NCBI RefSeq assembly: GCF_902364945.1
Contig: NZ_CABJFS010000007.1
Coordinates: 66,743-130,742 of the forward strand
DNA from: Collinsella aerofaciens
GTDB lineage: Bacteria > Actinomycetota > Coriobacteriia > Coriobacteriales > Coriobacteriaceae
DNA length: 64,000 nucleotides
Direction: 5' to 3'
Part shown: positions 26,190 to 36,738 of the stretch, piece after piece
Position numbering within the stretch: the stretch's first letter is position 1
Layout: each line of letters opens with the position of its first letter
Program-made: the position numbers and the translations under genes
The notes under the pieces: generated by a model
The model's input: the letters and a program-made list of their open reading frames with translations, nothing else
Database searches by the model: none
What the model was told of the DNA's origin: nothing

Positions 26190-26813
26190 CTAGCGCAGCT
26201 GGGCGTAATGGTTGTAAATCGTAATAGCCGTGGGATAAAGATAGCGCCCGGACTGGATCACATAGACCAGACCCTGCGCAAAACAGGAGAAGAACAACTC
26301 GTCGAGCGAGGACTTCCCCACCATCTTGCGCAGCGCATGGGCATAGTCGCCGTGGCGGTTGGGCTCGATGGCATCTGCCACAAAGACCACCATATCGAGC
26401 GGCGTCATGTCGCAAGCACCCACGGTGTGACGGTCGACAGCCTGAAAGACTGCCGGCGACAGCTCGGGAAAAAGCTGCGGAAGCTCATAGGCGGCAACAG
26501 GGCCATGCAAAAGCGGCGTCGCGGCGGAAGGAGAGCCGGCAACCTTGATGCCATAGTGAAGCGCGCGGGCCACGAGCTCGTCATCGGAAAGCACCTTGTC
26601 CCAGTCGTGAATTAAGCCGGCGGCAGCCGCATCAAAGCGGTCAACGCCGTAGACCTCGGCCAGATGAAGTGCGGTCTCGGCAACACCCAGCGAATGCACA
26701 TAGCGCTTGCGCTTATCTTTCATGCGAACATCGAGCAGCTCTTGAATGCGCTTGAGCAGCGCGCGCTCATCGCCCTCAAACTGATCCTCTACCGACAACG
26801 TAGCCCCCATCAC
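26190..26813 (-). CDS. yqeK: HD-domain hydrolase YqeK (probable bis(nucleosyl)-tetraphosphatase)
   Basis: HD-superfamily enzyme of the YqeK family; characterised members hydrolyse Ap4A symmetrically. The 207 residues show the metal ligands in RYVHSLGVAETA, GLIHDWDK, LLHGPVAAYEL and VDRHTVG...VFVADAIEP. The start overlaps the nadD stop by four bases (ATGA). The nadD-yqeK-rsfS order is standard. Confidence 0.92.
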   Translation of the reverse strand: MMGATLSVEDQFEGDERALLKRIQELLDVRMKDKRKRYVHSLGVAETALHLAEVYGVDRFDAAAAGLIHDWDKVLSDDELVARALHYGIKVAGSPSAATPLLHGPVAAYELPQLFPELSPAVFQAVDRHTVGACDMTPLDMVVFVADAIEPNRHGDYAHALRKMVGKSSLDELFFSCFAQGLVYVIQSGRYLYPTAITIYNHYAQLR

Positions 26814-27487
26814 TCAAAATCTTCTTGGCCCAAATCGGCATATAGCCTGCGCTTGCGAATGTAGCCGAGCACGGACTCGCTCGTAAGATAGCGCACGCTC
26901 ATGCCGCGGGCAACTCGCTTACGAATGTTCGTCGAGCTGATCGCCAGCGCCGGAATCTGAATATAGCGCACGTCGAACGGCAGCCCCGACTCTTTGATTC
27001 GGGCACGCGCCGTATCGATATCAAAGCCCGGTCGCGTCGCCGCAATAAAGGTAGCAAGCTCAGCAATTCGCTCGGCATCATGCCAGGTCACAATATCAAT
27101 AATCGCGTCGGCGCCCGTAATAAAGTAGAGCTTTACCTGCGGCGGATAAAAGTCGCGAAGGGCATGAAGCGTATCGGCCGTATAGGTTACGCCCGGACGG
27201 TCAATCTCGAACCGGCTCGCCAAAAAAGCCGGATTCGCGGCGGTGGCGAGAACCGTCATGGCATAACGGTCCTCAGCAGGCGTCACCGGTTTGTCGAGTT
27301 TAAAGGCAGGAGAGCCGGCCGGCATAAAGAGCACAGCGTCCAAGTCGAGCGACTCGCGCGCCTGCTCGGCAGTCACCAAGTGCCCGTAATGAATCGGGTC
27401 GAAGGTGCCGCCCATAATGCCAAGCCGAAACTCTTTGCCCTCTTTTATGGGCAGCTCGGGCAAACCGATTCCACCGCGCAGCGACAT
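26810..27487 (-). CDS. nadD: Nicotinate-nucleotide adenylyltransferase
   Basis: Makes deamido-NAD from nicotinate mononucleotide and ATP. The 225 residues contain the nucleotidyltransferase motif GGTFDPIHYGHL (residues 26-37), YFITGADAI and the C-terminal ISSTNIRKR. About 20 extra residues precede the first strand (RLGIMGG). It starts three bases after obgE and overlaps yqeK. Confidence 0.95.
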   Translation of the reverse strand: MSLRGGIGLPELPIKEGKEFRLGIMGGTFDPIHYGHLVTAEQARESLDLDAVLFMPAGSPAFKLDKPVTPAEDRYAMTVLATAANPAFLASRFEIDRPGVTYTADTLHALRDFYPPQVKLYFITGADAIIDIVTWHDAERIAELATFIAATRPGFDIDTARARIKESGLPFDVRYIQIPALAISSTNIRKRVARGMSVRYLTSESVLGYIRKRRLYADLGQEDFE

Positions 27488-27490
27488 GGC

Positions 27491-28969
<1,479 letters not shown>

Positions 28970-28973
28970 CTAC

Positions 28974-29016
28974 AAAAAGAGGGAGACCCTTGAATCCTAA
29001 AACTCAAGTGCCTCCC
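28974..29016 (-). terminator. Intrinsic terminator between rpmA and obgE
   Basis: On the minus strand GGGAG/CTCCC and an inner CTTGA/TCAAG stem form an extended hairpin followed by TCTTTTTG. It lies 25 bases after the rpmA stop. Confidence 0.75.
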
Positions 29017-29041
29017 ACATATGTGCTCTATGAAGGGTGAA

Positions 29042-29299
29042 TTACGCGTTCGCGAGCGGGCGTACGCTGACCCTGTGCTTGATACCCTTGTGGAACTCAA
29101 CGGTACCGTCGACCAGCGCGAACAGCGTGTCGTCCTTGCCACGGCCAACGTTCTCACCCGGGTGGATGTGCGTGCCGTGCTGACGGACGAGAATCGTGCC
29201 CGTGGTTACCGTCTGGCCGGCATAGCGCTTCGTGCCAAGGCGCTGACCGCGGGAGTCACGGCCATTACGGGAGGAACCGAGTCCTTTTTTGTGTGCCAT
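29042..29299 (-). CDS. rpmA: 50S ribosomal protein L27
   Basis: Peptidyl-transferase-site protein, 85 residues, beginning [16 protein letters not shown]. There is no cleavable N-terminal extension as in Firmicutes, and no Prp protease gene between rplU and rpmA, which agree with each other. [15 protein letters not shown] and [12 protein letters not shown] are family motifs. Confidence 0.97.
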   Translation of the reverse strand: MAHKKGLGSSRNGRDSRGQRLGTKRYAGQTVTTGTILVRQHGTHIHPGENVGRGKDDTLFALVDGTVEFHKGIKHRVSVRPLANA

Positions 29300-29332
29300 T
29301 GTGTATACCTACTCTTTCGTTACGAGTGTAAT

Positions 29333-29707
29333 CTACTCGGCGACGGGAGCCTCGGCAACAGCCTCGGCCTCTGCCTTGACAGCCTTCTTGGCGCGGGACG
29401 TAGCCTGGACCTTCACGATCTTCAGCTTGGTGAGCTGCTGACGGTGACCCTTCAGACGACGATAGCGCTTACGCTTGTGGAACTTGAAGACCAGCTGCTT
29501 CTCGCCCTTGAACTGCTCAACGATCTGAGCGGTAACCTTGGCCTTGGCCAGCTTGTCGGGATCGGTGACGATCTTTTTACCATCGTTGAGGAAGATGACC
29601 GGCAGGGTGACCTTGTCGCCCTCATTGCCCTCGATCTTCTCGACGGTGATGACATCGTCGGTGGCGACCTTGTACTGCTTGCCGCCCGTGTTAACGATTG
29701 CGTACAT
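29333..29707 (-). CDS. rplU: 50S ribosomal protein L21
   Basis: 23S rRNA-binding protein. The family start MYAIVNTGGKQYKV corresponds to the ATG at 29707; an ATG seven codons upstream is in frame but not conserved. The 124 residues include FKFHKRKRYRRLKGHRQQLT and an extra Ala/Glu-rich tail of about 20 residues. It has its own promoter and forms rplU-rpmA. Confidence 0.97.
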   Translation of the reverse strand: MYAIVNTGGKQYKVATDDVITVEKIEGNEGDKVTLPVIFLNDGKKIVTDPDKLAKAKVTAQIVEQFKGEKQLVFKFHKRKRYRRLKGHRQQLTKLKIVKVQATSRAKKAVKAEAEAVAEAPVAE

Positions 29708-29749
29708 GTTTACTTGCCCTTCATGCATCAGTTAGTGCAACAGCCGAAT

Positions 29750-29778
29750 ATAGTAGCAGGCGAAAATACCCCCGTCAA
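29750..29778 (-). promoter_or_regulatory. Predicted promoter for rplU-rpmA
   Basis: On the minus strand TTGACG (29773-29778) and TACTAT (29750-29755) are separated by 17 bp. The -35 overlaps the last codons of the upstream radical-SAM-linked gene, giving rplU independent transcription. Confidence 0.75.
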
Positions 29779-30587
29779 CGAGTATGTGGAGCAAATCCAC
29801 AAGTTCGCACAGGTATGGGGCTGACGAGTCGGCCCTCGTCGTCCTCGCATGCTTGATTCTGACGCTCGACATCGTAGGAGCAGATGGTCACGAGGTCTTG
29901 CATACCAGTGGAAACAATAGGTGCATCCACGCCCGGGGTCAAGCCCTGCAACAAAACATCAGCAGCGGAAAGCAAAATTTCCGGACGCATGGAGCCCTCG
30001 TTGTCGGCATGGGTGTCGAGCATGAGCACCAAATGGTCAGGGCGCTCCCCCGCCGTGAGCTCATAGCCCACGAGCGTGTGATCCAAATCCAAGCGCTTGC
30101 TCTTTTTGCCGCGCGCGTAGTCGATGCCATGGTCCGCGCGCAGCGTGTCGATCGCACGACGCACCTCGTCGGCGCTTACGGGCGCCTCGGGATCCAAGTG
30201 CAGGTCGATGCGATACGACAGACGCGTGAGCTGCGCCGTCAACGCCGGCGTGCGCACGTCGATGTACGCCGCCTCGATGGGCGCCAGATCGGCCGGAGAC
30301 GCCGCAGCCAGGCGCCCAAACGCCTCGTCGAGCGCCACGAACTCGGTCATAAACAGGTCATACCACTCGCAGGTCGACGACGTACCCACCGGTAGCGCCG
30401 AAGAGAAGCCCACGCGCATGTGCGGAGAGAAGCCCTGTGTGACGGCATAGGGAAGTCCCGCGCGGCGCACGATGCGCTCAATGGTATGGATTACTTCGAG
30501 ATGGCCCAGGTACTTAAGGCGATCGCGCTTGCCATAGCGAACACGAAGTCTAAAGAGCGTGGGGTTGTCGGTCAGGCGCTCACTCAT
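29775..30587 (-). CDS. Radical-SAM-linked DUF2344 protein (TIGR03936 type)
   Basis: Protein of unknown function, 270 residues, matching the family that always accompanies the radical SAM protein upstream. The N-terminal block RLRVRYGKRDRLKYLGHLEV, TIERIVRRAGLPYAVTQGFS and RVGFSSALPVGTSS is characteristic. No catalytic motif is evident. The start overlaps the preceding gene by four bases (ATGA), and fused versions exist in other species, so the two probably form one complex. Promoter elements for rplU lie in its end. Confidence 0.88.
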   Translation of the reverse strand: MSERLTDNPTLFRLRVRYGKRDRLKYLGHLEVIHTIERIVRRAGLPYAVTQGFSPHMRVGFSSALPVGTSSTCEWYDLFMTEFVALDEAFGRLAAASPADLAPIEAAYIDVRTPALTAQLTRLSYRIDLHLDPEAPVSADEVRRAIDTLRADHGIDYARGKKSKRLDLDHTLVGYELTAGERPDHLVLMLDTHADNEGSMRPEILLSAADVLLQGLTPGVDAPIVSTGMQDLVTICSYDVERQNQACEDDEGRLVSPIPVRTCGFAPHTR

Positions 30588-32461
30588 GCGCGATCACCCA
30601 TCAATACATTCTTGGCGTGAAGCGTGGGGCAGATTCCGCAGCCGGTGCACGACGTGCGGGTGCAGTCGGGAGTCGTGACGCCCTCGAGCGAGCGACGGTA
30701 CTCGCGCTCGAGGAAGCCGCGCGTGCAGCCGGGGCTCACATGCTCCCACGGTAGGCGCCAGTCCAACTCGTAGGGCAGGTGCACGAGCTCATTGAGGTCG
30801 ATGCCGTTTTTGGCAGCAGCCTCCTTCCAGTTATCGAGCGAGAAATGCTCTACCCAAGCGTCAAAGCGAGAGCCCGCGCGCCAAGCATCGATGATGACGG
30901 GCGTCATGTCACGACCGGCGCGGGACAGCGCGGCCTCGATGAGCGAGGTCTCGGCATCGTGGTAATGCACGCGGACGGCACGGTTGCGAACGCTCGTGAC
31001 AAGCAGCTTCTGGCGGCGCTTGACGTCGTCGTAGTCGAGCTGCGGGCACCACTGGAACGGCGTGGCAGCCTTGGGAATAAAGACCGAAACCGAGATGGAC
31101 ACCGAGATCGAGCCGCGACGAGCCTTGGGCACCACGGAACGACCGAGCTCCAGCACGTGATCGGCCAGATTGGCGATGGCCACGATGTCCTCGTCGCGCT
31201 CGCCGGGAAGGCCCATCATAAAGTAGAGCTTCATGCGGTTCCAGCCGGCCTCGAAGGCTGCCTTGGCCGCACGGTCCAGGTCCTCCTCGGTCACGTTCTT
31301 GTTAATGATGTCGCGCATGCGCTGGCTGCCGGCCTCGGGCGCGAACGTCAGGCCGCCCTTCTTTTCGCCGGCGACCGACTCGGCCATATCCACGCCAAAC
31401 GAATCCAGGCGCTGCGACGGAATAGACACGCGAATACCCGTATCCTCCAGGCGGCGGTTGAGCCTGCCGAGCACGTCGCGAATGCAGGAGTGGTCGGTCG
31501 TGGAGAGCGAGGTCAGCGACACCTCGTCATAGCCGGTCTTTTCCAGACCCTGAATCACCGACGAGACGATCTGGTCGGCCGAGCGCTCGCGCACCGGGCG
31601 ATACGTCATGCCGGCCTGACAAAAACGACAGCCGCGGGCGCAGCCGCGCAGGATCTCGATAGACAGGCGGTCGTGAACCAGCTGCGCATAGGGCACGCAC
31701 GACTGCGACAGCGGATTCGTGGCGCCGAAATCCTCGACGACGCGCTTGTAGACCACGGTCGGCGCATCCTTGCCCTCACGCGGCACGGTGTAGCCATGCG
31801 GCGAGCAGGGCTCGTCGTGACGAACCTCATAGAGCGACGGCACGTAGTTGCCGGCAATGGATGCAAGCTGCTCAACAATCTGCTCGCGCGGGACTCCTTC
31901 GTCGCGCAGGCGGCGATGCAGCTGGCAGGTCTCGAGCAGCGATTCCTCGCCCTCGCCGATGAGGATGGCATCGAAGAAGGCCGCGTACGGCTCGGGGTTG
32001 TACACCGAAGGACCACCGGCGATGATAATGGGGTCGTCCTCGGTGCGGTCGGCCGCCAACAGCGGAATGCCAGCGAGGTCGAGAGCCTCGAGGAAGTTCG
32101 TCACCGCCATCTCATGCGGCACATGCAGACCGACGATATCAAACGAAGCGACCGGCGCTGCACCCTCGAGCGACAACAGCGGAATACCCGCCTCGCGCAT
32201 GGCGTCACCCATATCGGGCCACGGCACATAGCCGCGCTCACAGGAGATGCCCTCGGCCTGGTTAAGGATGTTGTAGAGGATGGCGATGCCCTGGTTGGGC
32301 AGACCAACCTCGTACACATCCGGGTAGATCAGGCAGCAACGGTAGTCGGCATCGGCCTTGGAAAGCGTGCCCCACTCGTGATCGATATAGCGACTCGGCT
32401 TCTCGACCTTGGCGAGCAACGGCTCAATTAAATGAAAACAGTCTTGGTATGCAACGCGCAA
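30584..32461 (-). CDS. Radical SAM protein (TIGR03960 family), function unknown
   Basis: A 625-residue B12-binding/radical-SAM-type protein. An N-terminal Rossmann-like part (CLIYPDVYEVGLPNQGIAIL; IDIGEGEE-like LIGEGEESL) precedes the radical SAM barrel with the 4Fe-4S motif C-x3-C-x2-C in GCARGCRFCQAGM. The C-terminus has an extra Cys cluster (CTRTSCTGCGICPTLH) that could hold a second iron-sulfur centre. The start is TTG with AGGGG seven bases upstream. It continues the mre-rod operon and is coupled to the DUF2344 gene. Substrate unknown; a tRNA or rRNA modification role is only a guess from context. Confidence 0.88.
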   Translation of the reverse strand: MRVAYQDCFHLIEPLLAKVEKPSRYIDHEWGTLSKADADYRCCLIYPDVYEVGLPNQGIAILYNILNQAEGISCERGYVPWPDMGDAMREAGIPLLSLEGAAPVASFDIVGLHVPHEMAVTNFLEALDLAGIPLLAADRTEDDPIIIAGGPSVYNPEPYAAFFDAILIGEGEESLLETCQLHRRLRDEGVPREQIVEQLASIAGNYVPSLYEVRHDEPCSPHGYTVPREGKDAPTVVYKRVVEDFGATNPLSQSCVPYAQLVHDRLSIEILRGCARGCRFCQAGMTYRPVRERSADQIVSSVIQGLEKTGYDEVSLTSLSTTDHSCIRDVLGRLNRRLEDTGIRVSIPSQRLDSFGVDMAESVAGEKKGGLTFAPEAGSQRMRDIINKNVTEEDLDRAAKAAFEAGWNRMKLYFMMGLPGERDEDIVAIANLADHVLELGRSVVPKARRGSISVSISVSVFIPKAATPFQWCPQLDYDDVKRRQKLLVTSVRNRAVRVHYHDAETSLIEAALSRAGRDMTPVIIDAWRAGSRFDAWVEHFSLDNWKEAAAKNGIDLNELVHLPYELDWRLPWEHVSPGCTRGFLEREYRRSLEGVTTPDCTRTSCTGCGICPTLHAKNVLMGDRA

Positions 32462-32471
32462 CGGAAAACCC

Positions 32472-33401
32472 CTAAGCAGCGAGATCTGATGCGTCCTGAT
32501 AGGACGCCATAGGACGGGTAGCGCCCGCGACCGTGGTCACCAGATCGCGAACGCGGGAGAACGTGGCAGTGACCACCTCGTTGGCACGGCTGTAGTCGAC
32601 ATCGCGCTCGTAGAGCGAAACGAGCGCACGGCCCATGCCATAGGTGCCCGCGGCAGCAGTGAGCGCCTTGACGGCAAACCCAATATGCGGCGTCTGCTTG
32701 ACGAGCGCGCGGGTGACCGCGCGGATCACAAGACCGCCGGCAAGCACGCCGGCGACCTCGTAGCCGCGCTCGGGCTTAATGCCGCGTCCAAAGACGGCAG
32801 CGAGCTCAAAGAGCATGCCCACCTGCGCCAGCGCCATAACGGGATAATCGGCGCCCGGCAAAAACACCAAAGCCCCGGTCGCCATATTGGTGAGCGCACA
32901 CGAGGTGATGATGCGGTTGGCCGCCGCGATGCGCATGAAGGCAAAGTTCGCCGCAAAAGCCGTTTCCTTGTCCGTGCGATCGAGAATCCAGCGGGCAAGC
33001 GTCTCGAGCAGATACGTCTTATCGGTTGCCGCTACCACGCCAAGCATGGGCGTGGACTCCTCGATAAACGGCACCTCCACAGCAGACTCGGCAAGCACGC
33101 ACACGGGCGCGCCGGCGATCACGAGCTCCTGCACGGCACTCTCCAAGCGGTCGGAACCACACGAGAGCACCAGCACCACATCGGTATCGGTCTTTGGAGC
33201 AATTCGCTCCTCCCCCAGACGCTCGACGCGCACAATGCCCGAGGTCGTCTGCGGCACAAAGGCATCACGCACCGTCTCGGCCAGAAAGCGCGAGGCGGAC
33301 GAATCCAGATAGACCGAGACGCGCACCGGCGTATCGGAATCCTTCTTAACGGACGCGCCCATCTTAAAAGCGCGGGTCAGCTTATCTACGGGAATTTTCA
33401 T
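32472..33401 (-). CDS. DUF697/YcjF-like membrane-associated protein
   Basis: Function unknown, 309 residues. The first ~165 residues look like a Rossmann-type sensor or degenerate GTPase fold (TDVVLVLSCGSDRLESAV, PVCVLAESAVEVP) without nucleotide-binding motifs. The remainder carries the DUF697-like helical region: hydrophobic ALVFLPGADYPVMALAQVGML, VFGRGIKPERGYEVAGVLAG and KQTPHIGFAVKALTAAAGTY. It lies 10 bases upstream of the radical SAM gene and 18 after rodA, inside the shape operon, suggesting a membrane or envelope role. Confidence 0.7.
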   Translation of the reverse strand: MKIPVDKLTRAFKMGASVKKDSDTPVRVSVYLDSSASRFLAETVRDAFVPQTTSGIVRVERLGEERIAPKTDTDVVLVLSCGSDRLESAVQELVIAGAPVCVLAESAVEVPFIEESTPMLGVVAATDKTYLLETLARWILDRTDKETAFAANFAFMRIAAANRIITSCALTNMATGALVFLPGADYPVMALAQVGMLFELAAVFGRGIKPERGYEVAGVLAGGLVIRAVTRALVKQTPHIGFAVKALTAAAGTYGMGRALVSLYERDVDYSRANEVVTATFSRVRDLVTTVAGATRPMASYQDASDLAA

Positions 33402-33419
33402 AGCAAACCCCTCCAGCGG

Positions 33420-34646
33420 TTACGCGGCGCCCGAACGATGCCGCCATATGGATTGTACGATACCCACCGTCAGCAGCTGAATCATCATCGAAGACGAACC
33501 GAAGCTAATAAACGGTAGCGGAATACCGGTAATCGGCATCATGCCGATGCACATGCCGATGTTTTCGAAGGTCTGGAACGCCCACATGCCAACGATGCCA
33601 ACACACGAAAGACGCAAAAACAGGGACTCGCATTTAAAGGCGACGCGAATCGTCGAAAAGATCAACAGCACGTAGAGGCACAGGAGCAAAAAGGAACCGC
33701 AAAAGCCAAAGGTCTCGGACAGGAAGGCGAAGACGAAGTCGGTGTGGAACTCAGGCAGAAAGCCGCCGGCCGACTGCGTCGCATGGCCCAAACCCTTACC
33801 AAAGAAGCCGCCCGAGCCAACGGCGATTAGCGACTGCTGCAGGTTGTAGGCATCGTCCGAATCGGCATTATCGGGGTCGATAAAGACCGTCAGACGGTTC
33901 ATCTGGTACTGCTTGATGAGCACATCGTGGCCGAGCAACGAATCAAAGACCGAATCAAGCGCCAGAACGAGGGCCACCAGGCCCACGAGCAGGGCCAGGG
34001 TCGACAGCACCCATTCGCGGCGTGCACCGCTCATACAGATGACGATGGCGCCCGAGACCAGCACGACCAGGCCCGAGCCCAGGTCGCCCATGGCAACGAC
34101 GGCCAAAAACGGGATGGACAGCATGCCGCAGAGCTTGACGTAGTCGCGAACGGTATCGATGCGGCCGTTATACTGCGAGCCAAGCGTGGCGATAAAGAAG
34201 ATGGTGATGAGCTTGGCAAGCTCGACCGGCTGGAATGTCAAGCCGATACCGGGAATCTTGATCCAGCCTGTCATGCCCAGACCGCCCGTATAGGACAGAC
34301 CCGGAATCTTGGGCGAGAAGATCACGATCAGGTCGATGACGAGCAACGCCGTCGAAAAATTGGAAATACCGCGCAGATCGGTACGCCAGACGAGCACCGC
34401 AAGCACCGCGCCAATGCCAATGCCCAGCAGGTGGCGCGAGAATGAGGCGTCGGCCTTAAACTGTGACGCCGACCAAATAATGATGGCGCCATAGGCAACG
34501 AGCGCGACGGTAGCCAGCAGCACACCGATATGCACCTTTTGGCGAAACGTACCGCGCGAGGCCGAAAGTTGCTTGTTGACGCGGTCCAGGCTGCTGCGAG
34601 AGCCGGTCTTGGTTGAACGGAACAGATCCGCCGGAGAAAAATCCAT
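33420..34646 (-). CDS. rodA: Rod shape-determining protein RodA (SEDS glycosyltransferase)
   Basis: Polytopic peptidoglycan polymerase of the elongasome, 408 residues with about ten membrane helices. SEDS signatures: GLTFQPVELAKL, MGDLGSGLVVL, YQMNRL, IAVGSGGFFGKGLG, LPEFHTDFVFAFLSETFGF and ITGIPLPFISFGSSS. It follows mrdA by nine bases, its PBP2 partner. RodA rather than FtsW is indicated by the mre context. Confidence 0.95.
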   Translation of the reverse strand: MDFSPADLFRSTKTGSRSSLDRVNKQLSASRGTFRQKVHIGVLLATVALVAYGAIIIWSASQFKADASFSRHLLGIGIGAVLAVLVWRTDLRGISNFSTALLVIDLIVIFSPKIPGLSYTGGLGMTGWIKIPGIGLTFQPVELAKLITIFFIATLGSQYNGRIDTVRDYVKLCGMLSIPFLAVVAMGDLGSGLVVLVSGAIVICMSGARREWVLSTLALLVGLVALVLALDSVFDSLLGHDVLIKQYQMNRLTVFIDPDNADSDDAYNLQQSLIAVGSGGFFGKGLGHATQSAGGFLPEFHTDFVFAFLSETFGFCGSFLLLCLYVLLIFSTIRVAFKCESLFLRLSCVGIVGMWAFQTFENIGMCIGMMPITGIPLPFISFGSSSMMIQLLTVGIVQSIWRHRSGAA

Positions 34647-34655
34647 CGCAACCTC

Positions 34656-36725
34656 CTATCGAACCGAAGAATCGCCCGAGGCCGAAGAGGTATCGGGCTC
34701 GTCATAAATCACGCCGAGCACGTCGCGCACGACATGCATCGCGGTATCCGAACCACCGCCGCCCTGCTCCAGGACAGTAGCGATGACATACTTGGGATCA
34801 TCGGCCGGTGCATAGGCGCAGAACCACGCGTATTCGTCCTCGCCGCTTTTCTCGCCCGTGCCCGACTTGCCGTACACCTGCGGCGTCAGGGTGCCAAAGT
34901 GAGCCGCCAGGGACGTCGATGCCGTGTAAATCACGTCGTGCATGCCGTTGCGAACAAGAGTCAAATCCGAATCGCTGTTGATCTTGGCCTCCAGGCGCTT
35001 CTTCTTGCCCTTGCCGTTGTACTTATAGGCATCGCCGTCGCCATCGCGCGACACGGCAGACAAAAACACGTGAGGCACGTACTGTTTGCCGCCGTTGGCA
35101 AGACCCATATAGGCGCACGCCATCTGCAGGGGCGTCACCAAGATGTCGCCTTGGCCGATGGCAATGTTGGTCATATCGCCGGCATTCCACTTGCGGTCCT
35201 CGGCAGAGGCGTCGGTAAAGTACGACTCTTTCCACTCGGCATCGGGAATACGGCCCGCGCCCTCACTCGGCAGATCGATACCGCAGGTCTTGCCTAGGCC
35301 CCAGCGACGAAAGACCTCCTGCAGGCCCTCGGAATGTTGCTCGTCATAAAAGAAGGCCTTGCCCATGTCGTAGAAGACGGGGTCGCACGAGTTGGCGATA
35401 CCCGACTGCAGCGTCATGGTGCCGTGGCCAGACGTCAGCCAGCAGCGCTTGCCCCAAGCCTTGCCCAGGCCCGTCCAATAGCCCGTGCAGTTGGTTGTCT
35501 GCGTTGAAGTGTAGGTTCCAAACTCAAGACCGGCCAGTGCCGAGAGCGGCTTGATGGTCGAGGCCGACATGTACTGTCCGCTAATGGCGCGGTTGAGCAG
35601 CGGGTGCGAACCCTTGTCATCATTGAGCTCGGTCCACACGTCATTTGAGACGCCGCCGATAAAGACGGACGGATCGAACTTGGGCTCGCTCGCCATGCCC
35701 AGGATCTCGCCATTGTTGGGATCGAGACACACCACAGCGCCGTTGCCGGCATTGCTGTAGCCAGTGGTCTTGGCAAGCTCGATGGCGCTCGCCAGCGCCG
35801 TCTCACAGGCCTGTTGGATCTTAAGGTCGAGCGTGAGCTTAATGTCGGAGCCGGCCTTGGCGGGCACGGCGCCGGCCTGACCGGTCACATTGCCCGAGGC
35901 ATCGACCTTGACGGTCTGCTCGCCACGAATACCCTGCAGCAGGTTTTCGTAGTAGCTCTCAACACCCGCCTGGCCCACGATATCGCCCGACTGGTACGTA
36001 ATCCGGCCAGCAGAAGCATCATCATCACCAGAGGTTTTCTTATTCTGGGCCTCGAGCTGCTCGGAGGTAATGGTGCCGGTATAGCCCAAGATATGGCATG
36101 CCGTCTCGCCATATGGATACTGGCGCTCGGTACGCTCGGCAATCTTGACGCCCGGGAACTCGCCGGCGTGCTCCTGAATATAGGCAACCGTGGAGCGACG
36201 GACGTCCGTCGCGATGGTATGCAGGCTCTGGGCGCCCTCGGAATTGTCCTGAATATTGCGCAGCACCGCCACGTAGGGCATACCGAGCACGTTGGCAAGA
36301 TGGCGAACCAGAACCTCATCCTCGGCAAGGTCGCGGTAGGCCACGACAGCAAGTGAGGGACGGTTCTGGACAAGCGCCACGCCATTGCGGTCGAGGATGC
36401 GGCCGCGCACAGCGGGTGTGGTAACGGTGCGCGTCTGATTGCTATTAGCCTGCTTTTCGTAATAGTCCGACGAGACCATCTGCATGCCCCACAGCTTGAC
36501 GGCAAGCGCCGCGAACATCGCGCCCGCACCCGTGGTGAGGATGGAGAAGCGGCCCTTAAAGGCGGTCGCCGCGGTATTGCCCTCGCCCTCGGTGGCGCGC
36601 GGGGCCGTCCCATGCTGCGTATCGTATGTAAAACGAGAATCGCCGCGACGCATAATGACCAGTGCGACCACGATGGCCACAACCAGCACGATACCGGCGA
36701 TAATAACCGTCATCTGGGAAGACAT
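34656..36725 (-). CDS. mrdA: Penicillin-binding protein 2 (peptidoglycan transpeptidase)
   Basis: Class B PBP that cross-links wall peptidoglycan with RodA. The 689 residues show the dimerisation motif RGRILDRNG (108-116), the active-site Ser389 in SASTIK, SCD in place of SxN (IANSCDPVFYDMG), and KSGTGEKSG. Two hydrophobic segments precede the periplasmic part: residues 5-24 and about 62-82. The family normally has only one, so the protein may carry an additional N-terminal membrane helix separated by a 35-residue polar stretch. Lies between mreD and rodA. Confidence 0.94.
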   Translation of the reverse strand: MSSQMTVIIAGIVLVVAIVVALVIMRRGDSRFTYDTQHGTAPRATEGEGNTAATAFKGRFSILTTGAGAMFAALAVKLWGMQMVSSDYYEKQANSNQTRTVTTPAVRGRILDRNGVALVQNRPSLAVVAYRDLAEDEVLVRHLANVLGMPYVAVLRNIQDNSEGAQSLHTIATDVRRSTVAYIQEHAGEFPGVKIAERTERQYPYGETACHILGYTGTITSEQLEAQNKKTSGDDDASAGRITYQSGDIVGQAGVESYYENLLQGIRGEQTVKVDASGNVTGQAGAVPAKAGSDIKLTLDLKIQQACETALASAIELAKTTGYSNAGNGAVVCLDPNNGEILGMASEPKFDPSVFIGGVSNDVWTELNDDKGSHPLLNRAISGQYMSASTIKPLSALAGLEFGTYTSTQTTNCTGYWTGLGKAWGKRCWLTSGHGTMTLQSGIANSCDPVFYDMGKAFFYDEQHSEGLQEVFRRWGLGKTCGIDLPSEGAGRIPDAEWKESYFTDASAEDRKWNAGDMTNIAIGQGDILVTPLQMACAYMGLANGGKQYVPHVFLSAVSRDGDGDAYKYNGKGKKKRLEAKINSDSDLTLVRNGMHDVIYTASTSLAAHFGTLTPQVYGKSGTGEKSGEDEYAWFCAYAPADDPKYVIATVLEQGGGGSDTAMHVVRDVLGVIYDEPDTSSASGDSSVR

Positions 36726-36738
36726 CTACGAGCCTCCC

